From the NCBI GenBank assembly GCA_030149405.1, contig JASBRM010000073.1, positions 1-13,253 of the forward strand: a stretch of DNA of 13,253 bases. The letters run 5' to 3'. Origin of the DNA: Neptuniibacter sp. (lineage in GTDB: Bacteria > Pseudomonadota > Gammaproteobacteria > Pseudomonadales > Balneatricaceae). This document shows positions 1-6,981 of this stretch, piece after piece. The translations under genes were made by a program, and so were the position numbers. The notes under the pieces were generated by a model, which worked only from the letters and a program-made list of their open reading frames with translations, searched no databases and was not told the origin of the DNA. Every line of letters begins with the position of its first letter. Position 1 is the first letter of the stretch.

Positions 1-42
1 CGTATTAATGGTAATGCGTTGGGAAAAATCCATGTTTAGCAT
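1..42 (-). CDS. 5' end of a divergent gene, possibly a ChrR-like cupin (partial)
   Basis: A reverse-strand reading frame opens at ATG 42 (or in frame at ATG 33) and stays open to the left edge, giving only 14 residues: MLNMDFSQRITINT. The string DFSQRITINT resembles the N-terminus of small cupin proteins of the ChrR/anti-sigma-like family, which often begin with a similar FSxRVxIxT strand; this is pattern memory, not a search. No strong Shine-Dalgarno sequence is visible before either ATG. The divergent position relative to the regulator at 179 makes a real gene start here plausible. With so few residues it could equally be chance. Confidence 0.35.
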   Translation of the reverse strand, partial: MLNMDFSQRITINT

Positions 43-66
43 ACTTACATAACCCCGGTTCTTTAT

Positions 67-76
67 AGCTTAAGCT
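67..76. promoter_or_regulatory. Perfect 10-bp palindrome in the divergent intergenic region
   Basis: AGCTTAAGCT is a perfect palindrome in the 136-base gap between the partial left gene and the NIT-ANTAR gene. Further right, TATACT at 132-137 resembles a -10 box for the forward gene, but no good -35 lies 16-18 bases upstream. The palindrome could be a repressor or activator half-site pair. AT-rich palindromes of this length also arise by chance, so this is a weak call. Confidence 0.2.
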
Positions 77-178
77 CATTTTCTCAGAACAGAAATTCAT
101 AGAGTTTAATGGCTTATCGAGATACAAAACTTATACTTTAATTTACAATGCCCGCAAGTTTTCTAAGTTGAAGCCGCT

Positions 179-1456
179 ATGATCAAACGCACAAATACCA
201 CTGAAACCTTTTTCCTTGCGTCTAAATATTCTGAGATTGCATCTCTTAAGCAGTTAATGACGCATGCCGAGTTGGTGATTCAGGTAAGTAATCTGATCCA
301 TCAGTTACAGCGGGAGCGCGGTCTTTCTAATCTGTTTCTGGCTTCCAAAGGCGCTCGACTGGGCGAGCAACTGAGCCAGCAGATCGTTGAGTCTAAAACA
401 TCTCAAGATGAATTCCGTGAACAGCTTGAACAGCTGGACCTTGAATCTATTAGCCTCACTCGCAGCTCTAAGCTGTTCAACAATATCGCGTTTGCATTAC
501 ATGCGCTTGAAGGCTTGCCCGATCTACGCGTAAAAGTCAGAGAGCAGGATGTTGCAGCTGAAGACAGCTGTCAGGCTATGAGTCGCATTATTGCGGCATT
601 GATGGCAGTGATTTTTGAAGCGGCTGATTTGTCGGATGATCCCGGTATTACTCGTGCTCTGGTTGCTATGTTTAACTTTATGCAATGTAAAGAATATGCG
701 GGGCAGGAGCGTGCTTGGGCAGCACTGAGTTTTGCTGCAGGGGAGTTCCAACAGGAAGCTCTTGACCGTATTTCAACCCTGGTGGATACCCAGAACAACA
801 CTCTGGAAACCTTCAAGGAGTTTGCAACCGAAAATCAGATTTCTAAATGGGATGCATTCGAAGCTGGCCCGGAACATCAGGAATTCGACAGGTTACGTCT
901 TGTGATCAGCCGCATGGAACCTGGTAAAGGGGTTACCTCTGAAATCAGTGAAGTTTGGTATGAAATCGCAACCGTGCGTATGGATTCCATGCAGGTGTTG
1001 GAAAGAGAACAAGCATCAGCTCTGATTTCGCTTTGTGAACAGCGAGTTCAGGAAGCCGACTCTGATCTGAAAAAACAGCATGATAATCTTGAGATGCTGT
1101 CTTCTCTGCAAGACCCTACAACGACCTTTTCGCCTCTACTCGATACCAGCCTGACCGGCATGGACACAGCGGCATCGGGTGTAAATACAGACTGGGTTCG
1201 TGCTCTGTATGGGCTGGTACAACAGCAAGCCGAAGGCCTACGTAGTATGAGTGACGAACTGGCAGAAGCCAGACGCGCACTGTCTGAACGTAAACGTGTT
1301 GAACGTGCCAAAGGTTTGTTGATGCAGTTCCATGGCATGAGTGAACCGCAGGCTCATCGAAAATTGCAGCAAAGTGCTATGAACCAGAAGAAGTCACTGA
1401 TAGAAGTTGCAGATATTCTGATCGGTGAGTTTGAAAAGTTAAAAGATAAGATCTGA
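179..1456 (+). CDS. NIT-ANTAR nitrate-sensing transcription antiterminator (NasR-like)
   Basis: This 425-residue protein has the NasR layout. The N-terminal two-thirds is an all-helical NIT (nitrate/nitrite-sensing) domain, recognisable from the ERGLS-x-FLASKG signature at about residues 45-58. The C-terminal ~60 residues (about 361-420) form an ANTAR RNA-binding domain with the pattern ERAKGLLMQ..G..E..A...L...A......L..VA. In Klebsiella NasR, nitrate binding to NIT lets ANTAR bind a two-hairpin leader RNA and prevent termination before the nitrate assimilation operon. No transmembrane segment or response-regulator receiver domain is present, so it should sense the ligand directly in the cytoplasm. 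ATG 179 is the first Met of the domain frame; its ribosome site is weak. No nitrate gene is visible here; partners may lie left of the window. The family call is firm, the ligand is inferred. Confidence 0.88.
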   Translation: MIKRTNTTETFFLASKYSEIASLKQLMTHAELVIQVSNLIHQLQRERGLSNLFLASKGARLGEQLSQQIVESKTSQDEFREQLEQLDLESISLTRSSKLFNNIAFALHALEGLPDLRVKVREQDVAAEDSCQAMSRIIAALMAVIFEAADLSDDPGITRALVAMFNFMQCKEYAGQERAWAALSFAAGEFQQEALDRISTLVDTQNNTLETFKEFATENQISKWDAFEAGPEHQEFDRLRLVISRMEPGKGVTSEISEVWYEIATVRMDSMQVLEREQASALISLCEQRVQEADSDLKKQHDNLEMLSSLQDPTTTFSPLLDTSLTGMDTAASGVNTDWVRALYGLVQQQAEGLRSMSDELAEARRALSERKRVERAKGLLMQFHGMSEPQAHRKLQQSAMNQKKSLIEVADILIGEFEKLKDKI

Positions 1457-1457
1457 A

Positions 1458-1488
1458 AAAAAGCCCTTGAGCCAATCAAGGGCTTTTT
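1458..1488. terminator. Bidirectional intrinsic terminator between the NIT-ANTAR gene and trpB
   Basis: A 13-bp perfect stem (1458-1470 with 1476-1488) closes a 5-base GCCAA loop, with an A-run on one side and a T-run on the other, so it works in both directions. It starts 2 bases after the forward stop codon and ends 5 bases before the trpB stop codon on the opposite strand. It therefore serves both convergent genes. Confidence 0.93.
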
Positions 1489-1492
1489 TGTT

Positions 1493-2695
1493 TTAAAGAC
1501 CTAACTTATCCGCAACGTAATCAGCGTCTTTATCTCCACGACCTGAAAGGTTTACCAGAATGCACTGATCTTTAGCGAGTTCAGGCGCTTTGCGCATTGC
1601 CCATGCAACGGCATGAGAGCTTTCCAGTGCCGGGATAATACCTTCCACCTGAGACAAGGTCATAAAGGCATTCAGGCATTCTTCATCGGATGCGGTTTCA
1701 TATTGCACACGCCCCAATTCTTTCAGGTAGCTGTGTTGTGGGCCTACTCCAGGGTAATCCAAACCGGAAGCAATAGAGTGAACCGGCATAGGTTCGCCAT
1801 CTTCGGTTTCCAGTACATAACACTTCATTCCATGCAAAGTACTTGGTTTACCGAGTGTAAGAGTGGCTGAATGGTCTGGTGTATCCAGCCCTTTACCTGC
1901 GGGTTCTACGCCAACGATGTTGACTTCTTCATCATTCAGGAAGGCTGTGAACAGGCCCATTGCATTTGAACCACCACCCACACAGGCGGTGATGTAATCA
2001 GGCAACTGGCCTTTTTTAGCCTGGAACTGCTCACGGGCTTCGTTACCGATTATGCTCTGGAAATCACGAACCATTTTCGGGAATGGATGAGGGCCCACGA
2101 CTGATCCGATAGCATAGATAAAGTTAACCGGGTCTTTGAGGTACTCATCAAAAGCACTGTCTACGGCATCTTTTAGAGTAGCGGTGCCACGGGTAACTGG
2201 AATCAGGTCGCAGCCTAAGATTTTCATCTTGGTAACGTTAGGGTGTTCTTTTTCGATATCCACCTGACCCATATGAATTTCACAAGGGATACCCACCAGT
2301 GCACAGGCAGTTGCCAAAGCAACGCCATGCTGACCCGCACCGGTCTCGGCTATAACTTTGGTTTTGCCCATATATTTCGCAAGCAGTGCTTCACCCAGGC
2401 AGTGGTTAATCTTGTGTGCGCCAGTGTGGTTCAGGTCTTCACGTTTTAGATAGATCTGCGCGCCGCCAAGTTTTTCACTCAGACGTTTTGCATGATAAAT
2501 AGGGCTTGGGCGACCGACATAGTCTGCAAACAACTGTTCCAGCTCATTCTGGAAATCAGGTGTCTTACGAATCTCTTCATAAGCAGCGTCGATCTCATCC
2601 ATGATTTTCTTTAGTTCTGGTGGAATCTGTTGCCCACCGAACTCACCAAAGAAGCCATCTTTATTCGGCATCTCAGCGTATTCGAATTTGCTCAT
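1493..2695 (-). CDS. trpB: Tryptophan synthase beta chain, not linked to trpA
   Basis: This 400-residue protein is a PLP-dependent TrpB, which condenses indole and L-serine to L-tryptophan and normally receives indole through a tunnel from TrpA. Visible marks are the Schiff-base lysine in HTGAHK (Lys95), the catalytic glutamate in AETGAGQHG (Glu117), the phosphate-binding GGGSNA loop, and the C-terminal NLSGRGDKD serine loop. Length is usual for the family. Several normally conserved stretches differ: [12 protein letters not shown] for HKTN-x-LGQALL, and [17 protein letters not shown] for the common DxERQ-NVxRMxLxGA, in and near the region that contacts the alpha subunit. No trpA precedes or follows it: downstream is the convergent regulator, upstream a chemoreceptor gene. 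It may be a second, stand-alone TrpB, or trpA may lie elsewhere. ATG 2695 has an AAGAGA site 6 bases upstream. Confidence 0.93.
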   Translation of the reverse strand: MSKFEYAEMPNKDGFFGEFGGQQIPPELKKIMDEIDAAYEEIRKTPDFQNELEQLFADYVGRPSPIYHAKRLSEKLGGAQIYLKREDLNHTGAHKINHCLGEALLAKYMGKTKVIAETGAGQHGVALATACALVGIPCEIHMGQVDIEKEHPNVTKMKILGCDLIPVTRGTATLKDAVDSAFDEYLKDPVNFIYAIGSVVGPHPFPKMVRDFQSIIGNEAREQFQAKKGQLPDYITACVGGGSNAMGLFTAFLNDEEVNIVGVEPAGKGLDTPDHSATLTLGKPSTLHGMKCYVLETEDGEPMPVHSIASGLDYPGVGPQHSYLKELGRVQYETASDEECLNAFMTLSQVEGIIPALESSHAVAWAMRKAPELAKDQCILVNLSGRGDKDADYVADKLGL

Positions 2696-2713
2696 TTTTC
2701 TTTCTCTTGGCCT

Positions 2714-2728
2714 GGGGGCTTAGCCCCT
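2714..2728 (-). promoter_or_regulatory. Leader hairpin with a three-codon mini-ORF before trpB
   Basis: On the reverse strand the trpB leader contains GGGGC-TAA-GCCCC (arms 2723-2727 and 2715-2719), a GC-only 5-bp stem ending about 10 bases before the trpB ribosome site. A tiny reading frame ATG-AGG-GGC-TAA starts just before it and ends in its loop. No Trp codons and no downstream T-run are present, so this is not a classical trp attenuator. A role in mRNA stability or translation is possible but unproven. Confidence 0.35.
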
Positions 2729-2746
2729 CATTTATACTTGGATTTG

Positions 2747-2752
2747 ATTATA
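2747..2752 (-). promoter_or_regulatory. Likely -10 box of the trpB promoter
   Basis: The reverse strand reads a perfect TATAAT here, 51 bases before the trpB ATG and downstream of the chemoreceptor terminator. The -35 region at the right distance (TACTAT or TTACTA) is poor, so the promoter may need an activator. It would start the trpB leader near 2740. Confidence 0.45.
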
Positions 2753-2777
2753 TAAAGGCTTATCAACGAATAGTAAT

Positions 2778-2836
2778 AAAAAAACCGCTGCAGAGCCCTC
2801 AGCGGTTTTGTAGAAGTAAGCCCTGCAGCGGTTTTT
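2778..2836 (-). terminator. Chemoreceptor terminator with a duplicated 5' arm
   Basis: Read on the reverse strand, the last arm (2780-2793, followed by a T-run) can pair with either of two upstream arms. The near arm (2800-2809) gives a 10-bp stem with a 9-base loop. The far arm (2823-2836) gives a perfect 14-bp stem with a 29-base loop. The two upstream arms lie in imperfect direct repeats sharing AGCCCT followed by (G)CAGCGGTTTT. Either pairing ends in U residues, so both should terminate. The element lies 20-80 bases after the chemoreceptor stop codon. Confidence 0.85.
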
Positions 2837-2856
2837 ATAGAACAGGGACCAGAGAA

Positions 2857-4506
2857 TTAGGATTTATCAGGCCAGTAACCTATACGTAAGCCGCCCCAAT
2901 GGCGGCCATTGATATAAATAGGTACTGATAGATCGTGCATGATTTCGCCTGTATCACGCTTATAGGTTTGCAGCAGCATTGTATTAGTGTGGCAACCACA
3001 GCGGGCACCGGTACGATCATTAAATATTCGTTTACTACGACACTTAACCAGGTCCGTTTCGTAATCGCCTGTAGGAGGGTTCGCAAACTGATTATTATGA
3101 GTCGCGACATAACCATTAGGGTCGGTACAGATGGCATAAACCATTGAGGGGTTACGAGACAAGGCTGGTTCCTGAATACTTGGCAGGACCTGATCGGTGA
3201 ATTTGTCATACTGTGTGTTATACAGCTGAGGATTGGTCCCCTGAACCGGAACATAGTTACGGTCAAACAGCGCGGCATCATTCATCTGGCCGCTGTTAAT
3301 GGCACGTTCGAAGGCTTCCGTTACCTGATCCGCGGTATCTCGGGCAATCTGATAGAACTGCTGGTGGTAGTTTTCATCAGACGCGGTTGCCAGCACTGCG
3401 TTTGAGTATTCAGCTGCTTCCATCAGTGCAGCGGCCTGGCGCGCTAGTTGCTGTACTTCATCATCACTCTCTTCAAGTTCATGTCGGACTGTCTGCAGAG
3501 ACGTGAAGATCGTTTCAAGGTTGACACGATTATTCCGGGCACCTTCAGCGATGGTTGAAATTTGTGCTTCGACCTCAGCGGACTGGTCGGAGATCCCTCC
3601 AAGCTGTGCACTGATCTCTTCCATAGCTGAAGTCCCTTTCTCGACATCAGAGGAGAGAGTCTGGATCCGGGAAACCACCTGCTGAGTTTCAGCGCGGATT
3701 TCATCAACAATGGTTTCAACTTCACCGGTTGCACTGGCGGTACGTGATGCTAACTGCCTAACTTCGTCTGCAACTACTGCGAAGCCTCGGCCATGATCAC
3801 CGGCACGAGCCGCTTCAATTGCTGCGTTCAATGCTAAAAGGTTTGTCTGCTCGGCGATCTCTTCGATCACCTTGGTCACATCCTGGATTTTCAGTGACTT
3901 TTCATTCAGTTGCTCAATCAGTACCAGCGTTTCGGCGGCTTGAGAGTTCAGTTCACGGATATTCTGCATTGCTTCGGTCAGGGCTTGCTGACCCGATGCG
4001 CCGGTATCCCTAGCCTGAATCGCCATTTCTGCTGCGATTTCAGCCTGCTGTGCTGATTGCTGGACAGTTACGGTCATCTCTTCTGAGTTTTGTGCAATCT
4101 GAGAGACTTCCTGAACCTGATTATCAAGTTTTGTTTTGAGCGTATCAGCGGAGTAAGAAACCTCAGCAGCGGATACGGCATTATCATTGGCGCTTTTCGA
4201 GAGTTTGGCCCCGATATCATCCGCGCTGGCGCTTTTACTGAAGATGTCGCCACAAAGTGCGGGTAGAAGTTCAAGCCTTTCTATATGGCCATCCTGCACA
4301 TGTTTGGCTTCAGTGCTCAGTTTCCCAAGCAATGCGCTGTGAATAACCAGCAGGCTGATGCCTGAGGCTAATAAAGCTGTAACTGCGATGATGATCAGTG
4401 CGGTAGAGCCGGCACCTGTGGAATATGCGCCCCCAACTGCTATTGCAGTGAGAACCGCGGCTGAAAGAAAACTTTTTACGTAAAATCCAGAAAGGGAAAC
4501 GCTCAT
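2857..4506 (-). CDS. Methyl-accepting chemotaxis protein with a C-terminal sensor domain
   Basis: This 549-residue chemoreceptor has two hydrophobic segments near the N-terminus (about 13-30 and 34-57) with almost no periplasmic loop, so it is membrane-anchored but has no outside ligand domain. Residues about 100-365 form the coiled-coil signalling domain. The highly conserved hairpin tip at about 214-250 ([22 protein letters not shown], then [12 protein letters not shown]) binds CheA/CheW. Unusually, some 170 more residues follow (about 375-545), with Cache/PAS-like strands such as [16 protein letters not shown], then [30 protein letters not shown] and INGRHWGG. This is likely a cytoplasmic sensor. 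Four cysteines (460, 489, 503, 505) sit in it and could bind a metal or respond to redox. There is no C-terminal NWETF-type CheR tether. No promoter with good -10/-35 boxes is evident upstream. ATG 4506 has a weak ribosome site. Confidence 0.9.
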   Translation of the reverse strand: MSVSLSGFYVKSFLSAAVLTAIAVGGAYSTGAGSTALIIIAVTALLASGISLLVIHSALLGKLSTEAKHVQDGHIERLELLPALCGDIFSKSASADDIGAKLSKSANDNAVSAAEVSYSADTLKTKLDNQVQEVSQIAQNSEEMTVTVQQSAQQAEIAAEMAIQARDTGASGQQALTEAMQNIRELNSQAAETLVLIEQLNEKSLKIQDVTKVIEEIAEQTNLLALNAAIEAARAGDHGRGFAVVADEVRQLASRTASATGEVETIVDEIRAETQQVVSRIQTLSSDVEKGTSAMEEISAQLGGISDQSAEVEAQISTIAEGARNNRVNLETIFTSLQTVRHELEESDDEVQQLARQAAALMEAAEYSNAVLATASDENYHQQFYQIARDTADQVTEAFERAINSGQMNDAALFDRNYVPVQGTNPQLYNTQYDKFTDQVLPSIQEPALSRNPSMVYAICTDPNGYVATHNNQFANPPTGDYETDLVKCRSKRIFNDRTGARCGCHTNTMLLQTYKRDTGEIMHDLSVPIYINGRHWGGLRIGYWPDKS

Positions 4507-4550
4507 TCTTTTCGCCCAATTATGTTTTTTGTTATTTAACAGGGTTTTGG

Positions 4551-4634
4551 ATCCCTAAAAATAAGGGAATACCTGCAATATATCATCAGGAAACGTCCGT
4601 GATTGTTGTACTTTAGTAGGTAATATTAGGGAAT
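4551..4634. repeat. Three TTAGGGAAT-like boxes upstream of the chemoreceptor
   Basis: The 199-base gap upstream of the chemoreceptor holds three related short boxes: TTAGGGAT on the reverse strand at 4551-4558, TAAGGGAAT at 4562-4570 (+), and TTAGGGAAT at 4626-4634 (+). The first two face each other as an inverted repeat (TCCCT/AGGGA) with a 7-base AT spacer. A palindrome TGTTAAATAACA lies nearby. They could be operator sites. No sigma-28 flagellar-type promoter of good quality was found in the gap. Confidence 0.25.
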
Positions 4635-4705
4635 CAAAGAATTGTAAGGCCGAAAATTGATTCAGGTTATAAAATAATGGGTTATGGGCGTTTCTGGTGC
4701 ATTTC

Positions 4706-5095
4706 TTAAAATGAAAAGCCTAATTGAACTTCTTTTCTGGCCATTAGGCGAAACCCCTGAAATTTCCGCTGCTTACGGATCTCTCTGACCATGGTCCGGG
4801 CTTCATCATAATTGGGTAGTACGGTTTTGCGATAGGAAGGGTATCTGCCAGTGTTAGTAGCGCCCCAGCTTTGAGAGACAACCCAGTCGCCAATCAGGTC
4901 TTGATACATTCTGACAATGAAGTATTCATTGCCTTTTTTCCAGCGTAAGATCAAAGCTGTTATATCCTGATAAACGATTCGGGTGGCGGCAAAGTGAAAA
5001 GGCTCTGTTAGAATCTTTCGCTGTTTGCCATGATCGTTTGAATTTTCCTGATCTCGGCTGATTTGTAAAGTCTGGAGTCGCAGTTGTCCTATCAA
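4706..5095 (-). CDS. Small WGR-domain protein
   Basis: The protein is up to 129 residues long. Its C-terminal half matches the WGR fold: LRWKKGNEYFIVRMYQDL, GDWVVSQSWG, a GRYPSYRKTVLP segment, then EAR...EIRKQRKFQGFRL, the usual WGR ending with a basic helix followed by RGY/QGF. WGR domains occur in bacterial molybdate-metabolism-type proteins and in PARPs, where they bind nucleic acid; stand-alone bacterial versions have no settled function. No other domain is present. The start is uncertain. TTG 5095 has AGGA 9 bases upstream, giving a 12-base head-to-head overlap with pdxB. TTG 4954 has AGGA 10 bases upstream but would remove residues that look like part of the domain. No in-frame ATG precedes the domain. 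No terminator is seen between it and the chemoreceptor downstream. Confidence 0.7.
   Translation of the reverse strand: MIGQLRLQTLQISRDQENSNDHGKQRKILTEPFHFAATRIVYQDITALILRWKKGNEYFIVRMYQDLIGDWVVSQSWGATNTGRYPSYRKTVLPNYDEARTMVREIRKQRKFQGFRLMARKEVQLGFSF
5074..5077 (+). promoter_or_regulatory. Ribosome-binding site that fixes a TTG start for pdxB
   Basis: GGAG lies 6 bases before TTG 5084. The next ATG in frame (codon 14) falls inside the conserved ADENM strand of PdxB, so it cannot be the start. The Shine-Dalgarno and homology evidence together support a TTG start. Confidence 0.75.
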
Positions 5096-6229
5096 AATCT
5101 AAATATCCTGGCTGATGAGAACATGTTAATGGCAGGGGAAATCTTTTCTGAATTTGGAAAGGTGTCCTTATGCCCCGGCCGTTCGATGACCGCTGAGAAC
5201 CTTAAAGGTGTGGATCTTTTACTGGTCAGATCGATCACTCAGGTCAACGAAACACTGCTGAAAGGTAGCCAGGTAAAGTTTGTCGGCACAGCAACTATAG
5301 GTACAGATCATATTGATCGGGGGTATTTGGAGCAGAACCAGATTGGATTTAGTAATGCGCCAGGCTGTAATGCGGATGCGGTGGTAGATTATGTTCTCAG
5401 TGCCATCTTTTATATGGCTGAGCAACAGGACTTTGATCCTGCCGACAGAACCTACGGTATTATTGGCGTGGGTAATGTCGGTGGGCGTTTACAGAGGCGC
5501 CTCGAAAACTGTGGTTTTAAGGTGCTTCTCAATGATCCACCCCGAGCAGAAACTGAAAGTGGTTTTGTCTCTTTAGAAACCATTATTAATGAAGCCGACT
5601 TTATCTGTGCCCATACACCGCTCACCAAAACTGGCGATCATCCCACTTATCACCTGTTGTCTGATAAACAGCTTAGGGCACTCAAAGAAAACACTATTTT
5701 ATTGAATGCCGGACGTGGGCCTGTGATTGATAATCAGGCATTGTTGCAGATAGGTAAAGAGCGTGCTGATCTGAGTTTTGTCTTGGATGTCTGGGAACAT
5801 GAACCCAGTGTCAGTAAAGATTTAGCAGACCGCTGTTCACTGATTTCACCTCATATTGCAGGTTACAGCCTGGATGGAAAAGTGCGTGGTACATTTATGT
5901 TGTACCAGGCATTCTGTGATTTTGTTGGTATCAAACCCGAAAAACACCTAACAGACTTCTTACCTGCAGCAGAAGTCAGTGAAATCCAACAAGCAGGCTT
6001 GAGCACTCTGGATTTGATTAATACAGTTTACGACCCTTTGATTGATGATCAGCTTCTACGGAACAGTCTGCAATTAAATTCAGATGAGCAAAAGACTGCG
6101 TTTGATCAGCTCCGGAAAAGTTATCGACTTAGGAGGGAGCTTGCATCGCTTACTGTAGCAGAGGCCAAGCATCCCAAGCTCTTGTCTGGTATTGGTTTTC
6201 AGCTCGCAGAAAACTACGAATTACCGTAA
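5084..6229 (+). CDS. pdxB: Erythronate-4-phosphate dehydrogenase
   Basis: PdxB oxidises 4-phospho-D-erythronate in the second step of the DXP-dependent pyridoxal-5'-phosphate (vitamin B6) pathway found in gammaproteobacteria. The 381-residue length matches the family. It has the D-2-hydroxyacid dehydrogenase fold: an N-terminal ILADENM strand, the NAD-binding GVGNVG loop at 128-133, and catalytic Arg211 in NAGRG, Glu240 in WEHEP and His257 in SPHIAGYSLDGK. The PdxB-specific dimerisation domain follows, with FLPAAEV and the FDQLRKSYRLRRE stretch near the C-terminus. NAGRG replaces the NACRG of E. coli. It starts with TTG and overlaps the possible start of the divergent WGR gene. A 44-base gap without a terminator separates it from the PilZ gene, so they may be cotranscribed. 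Confidence 0.95.
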   Translation: MSYQNLNILADENMLMAGEIFSEFGKVSLCPGRSMTAENLKGVDLLLVRSITQVNETLLKGSQVKFVGTATIGTDHIDRGYLEQNQIGFSNAPGCNADAVVDYVLSAIFYMAEQQDFDPADRTYGIIGVGNVGGRLQRRLENCGFKVLLNDPPRAETESGFVSLETIINEADFICAHTPLTKTGDHPTYHLLSDKQLRALKENTILLNAGRGPVIDNQALLQIGKERADLSFVLDVWEHEPSVSKDLADRCSLISPHIAGYSLDGKVRGTFMLYQAFCDFVGIKPEKHLTDFLPAAEVSEIQQAGLSTLDLINTVYDPLIDDQLLRNSLQLNSDEQKTAFDQLRKSYRLRRELASLTVAEAKHPKLLSGIGFQLAENYELP

Positions 6230-6273
6230 GCTATAGCCCCCAAAAGAACTCAGTTAGAAGTTAGAAATGCCGC

Positions 6274-6981
6274 ATGGCTGAAGCACTTGAACAGATAAAA
6301 AACCTGCGAACCCTTGCTGATCTGAATCCCAGAATTGGGGAGAAGGTTCAGATCGAGACAAAATCGCCGCGGGCGAAGTTTGCAGTACAATTGCTTGGCT
6401 ATCGCGAAGGCAACAGCATTATTGTTTCAGCACCCAAAACATCGAGTTCTATCAATGAAGGTGCCAGGGTCACTGTACGCTTGATGAGTGGCAACTTTAT
6501 TTGTGCCTTCAGCGCTAAACTTCTGAAGATCCAGAACATCCCTTATCCTCATTGGCATCTTGAGTACCCCAAAGAAACCGAAGTGCGCAGGATTCGCAGC
6601 TATACCCGTGTGCCTGTTAATTTGGTTGTATCGGTTGATGAGTTTGAAGCAGGAACGGGGCTTATGCATGACTGGCCGGTTACGGCCATGTGCAAAGATA
6701 TCAGCCTCAAAGGCGCATGCCTGAATGCTTCTGTAGCCTTTGGAAAAACAGGCGATAAGATTTTTATGACGACCCGCTTTAAAGTTGCGGGTGTCGATCA
6801 GGTGGTACTGACTCCAGCAGTGATACGCAGTGTGACACCTTCAGAAGAGGGCATAACCAAGATTGTTAGTCATGGTTTAGAGTTTCTCGAACTAGATGAA
6901 GAAACACACCTTATGCTGGCGGGCTTTGTTTATCAGCAGTTCCTGATTGAAACGGGTCATATGGAGATTCTGGGTGTTTAA
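6274..6981 (+). CDS. PilZ-domain c-di-GMP-binding protein (YcgR-like)
   Basis: This 235-residue cytoplasmic protein has an N-terminal YcgR-type barrel (about residues 18-100, beginning IGEKVQIE and including EGARVTVRLMSG) followed by a PilZ domain (about 105-225). Both c-di-GMP-binding motifs are intact: RxxxR as R108-SYT-R112 in the interdomain linker, and [D/N]xSxxG as D142-I-S144-LK-G147. YcgR proteins slow or bias flagellar rotation when c-di-GMP rises. This one may do so, in keeping with the chemoreceptor nearby, but its target cannot be read from sequence. ATG 6274 is preceded by only a weak AGAAG site. Its last 8 bases overlap the start of the next gene. The two-domain call is firm; the flagellar role is inference. 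Confidence 0.9.
   Translation: MAEALEQIKNLRTLADLNPRIGEKVQIETKSPRAKFAVQLLGYREGNSIIVSAPKTSSSINEGARVTVRLMSGNFICAFSAKLLKIQNIPYPHWHLEYPKETEVRRIRSYTRVPVNLVVSVDEFEAGTGLMHDWPVTAMCKDISLKGACLNASVAFGKTGDKIFMTTRFKVAGVDQVVLTPAVIRSVTPSEEGITKIVSHGLEFLELDEETHLMLAGFVYQQFLIETGHMEILGV

Noticed and set aside
2696..2856. Classical trp attenuator with a Trp-rich leader peptide before trpB
   Set aside because: No leader frame with tandem Trp codons exists, and the hairpin terminator lies upstream of the likely promoter, so it ends the chemoreceptor transcript instead.
2970..3000. RCGCHT in the chemoreceptor C-terminus as a cytochrome c haem site
   Set aside because: Haem c attachment needs CXXCH; here the spacing is CXCH, and the domain should be cytoplasmic, where c-type haem is not attached.
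4507..4705. Sigma-28 promoter for the chemoreceptor
   Set aside because: A TAAAGT-like -35 occurs on the reverse strand but no GCCGATAA-like -10 is found at the required distance.
6947..6973. TTG 6947 as the start of the NAD-kinase-like protein
   Set aside because: The nine extra residues are unlike the family and no ribosome site precedes it, whereas GTG 6974 has GGAG at 7 bases and sits just before the conserved strand.
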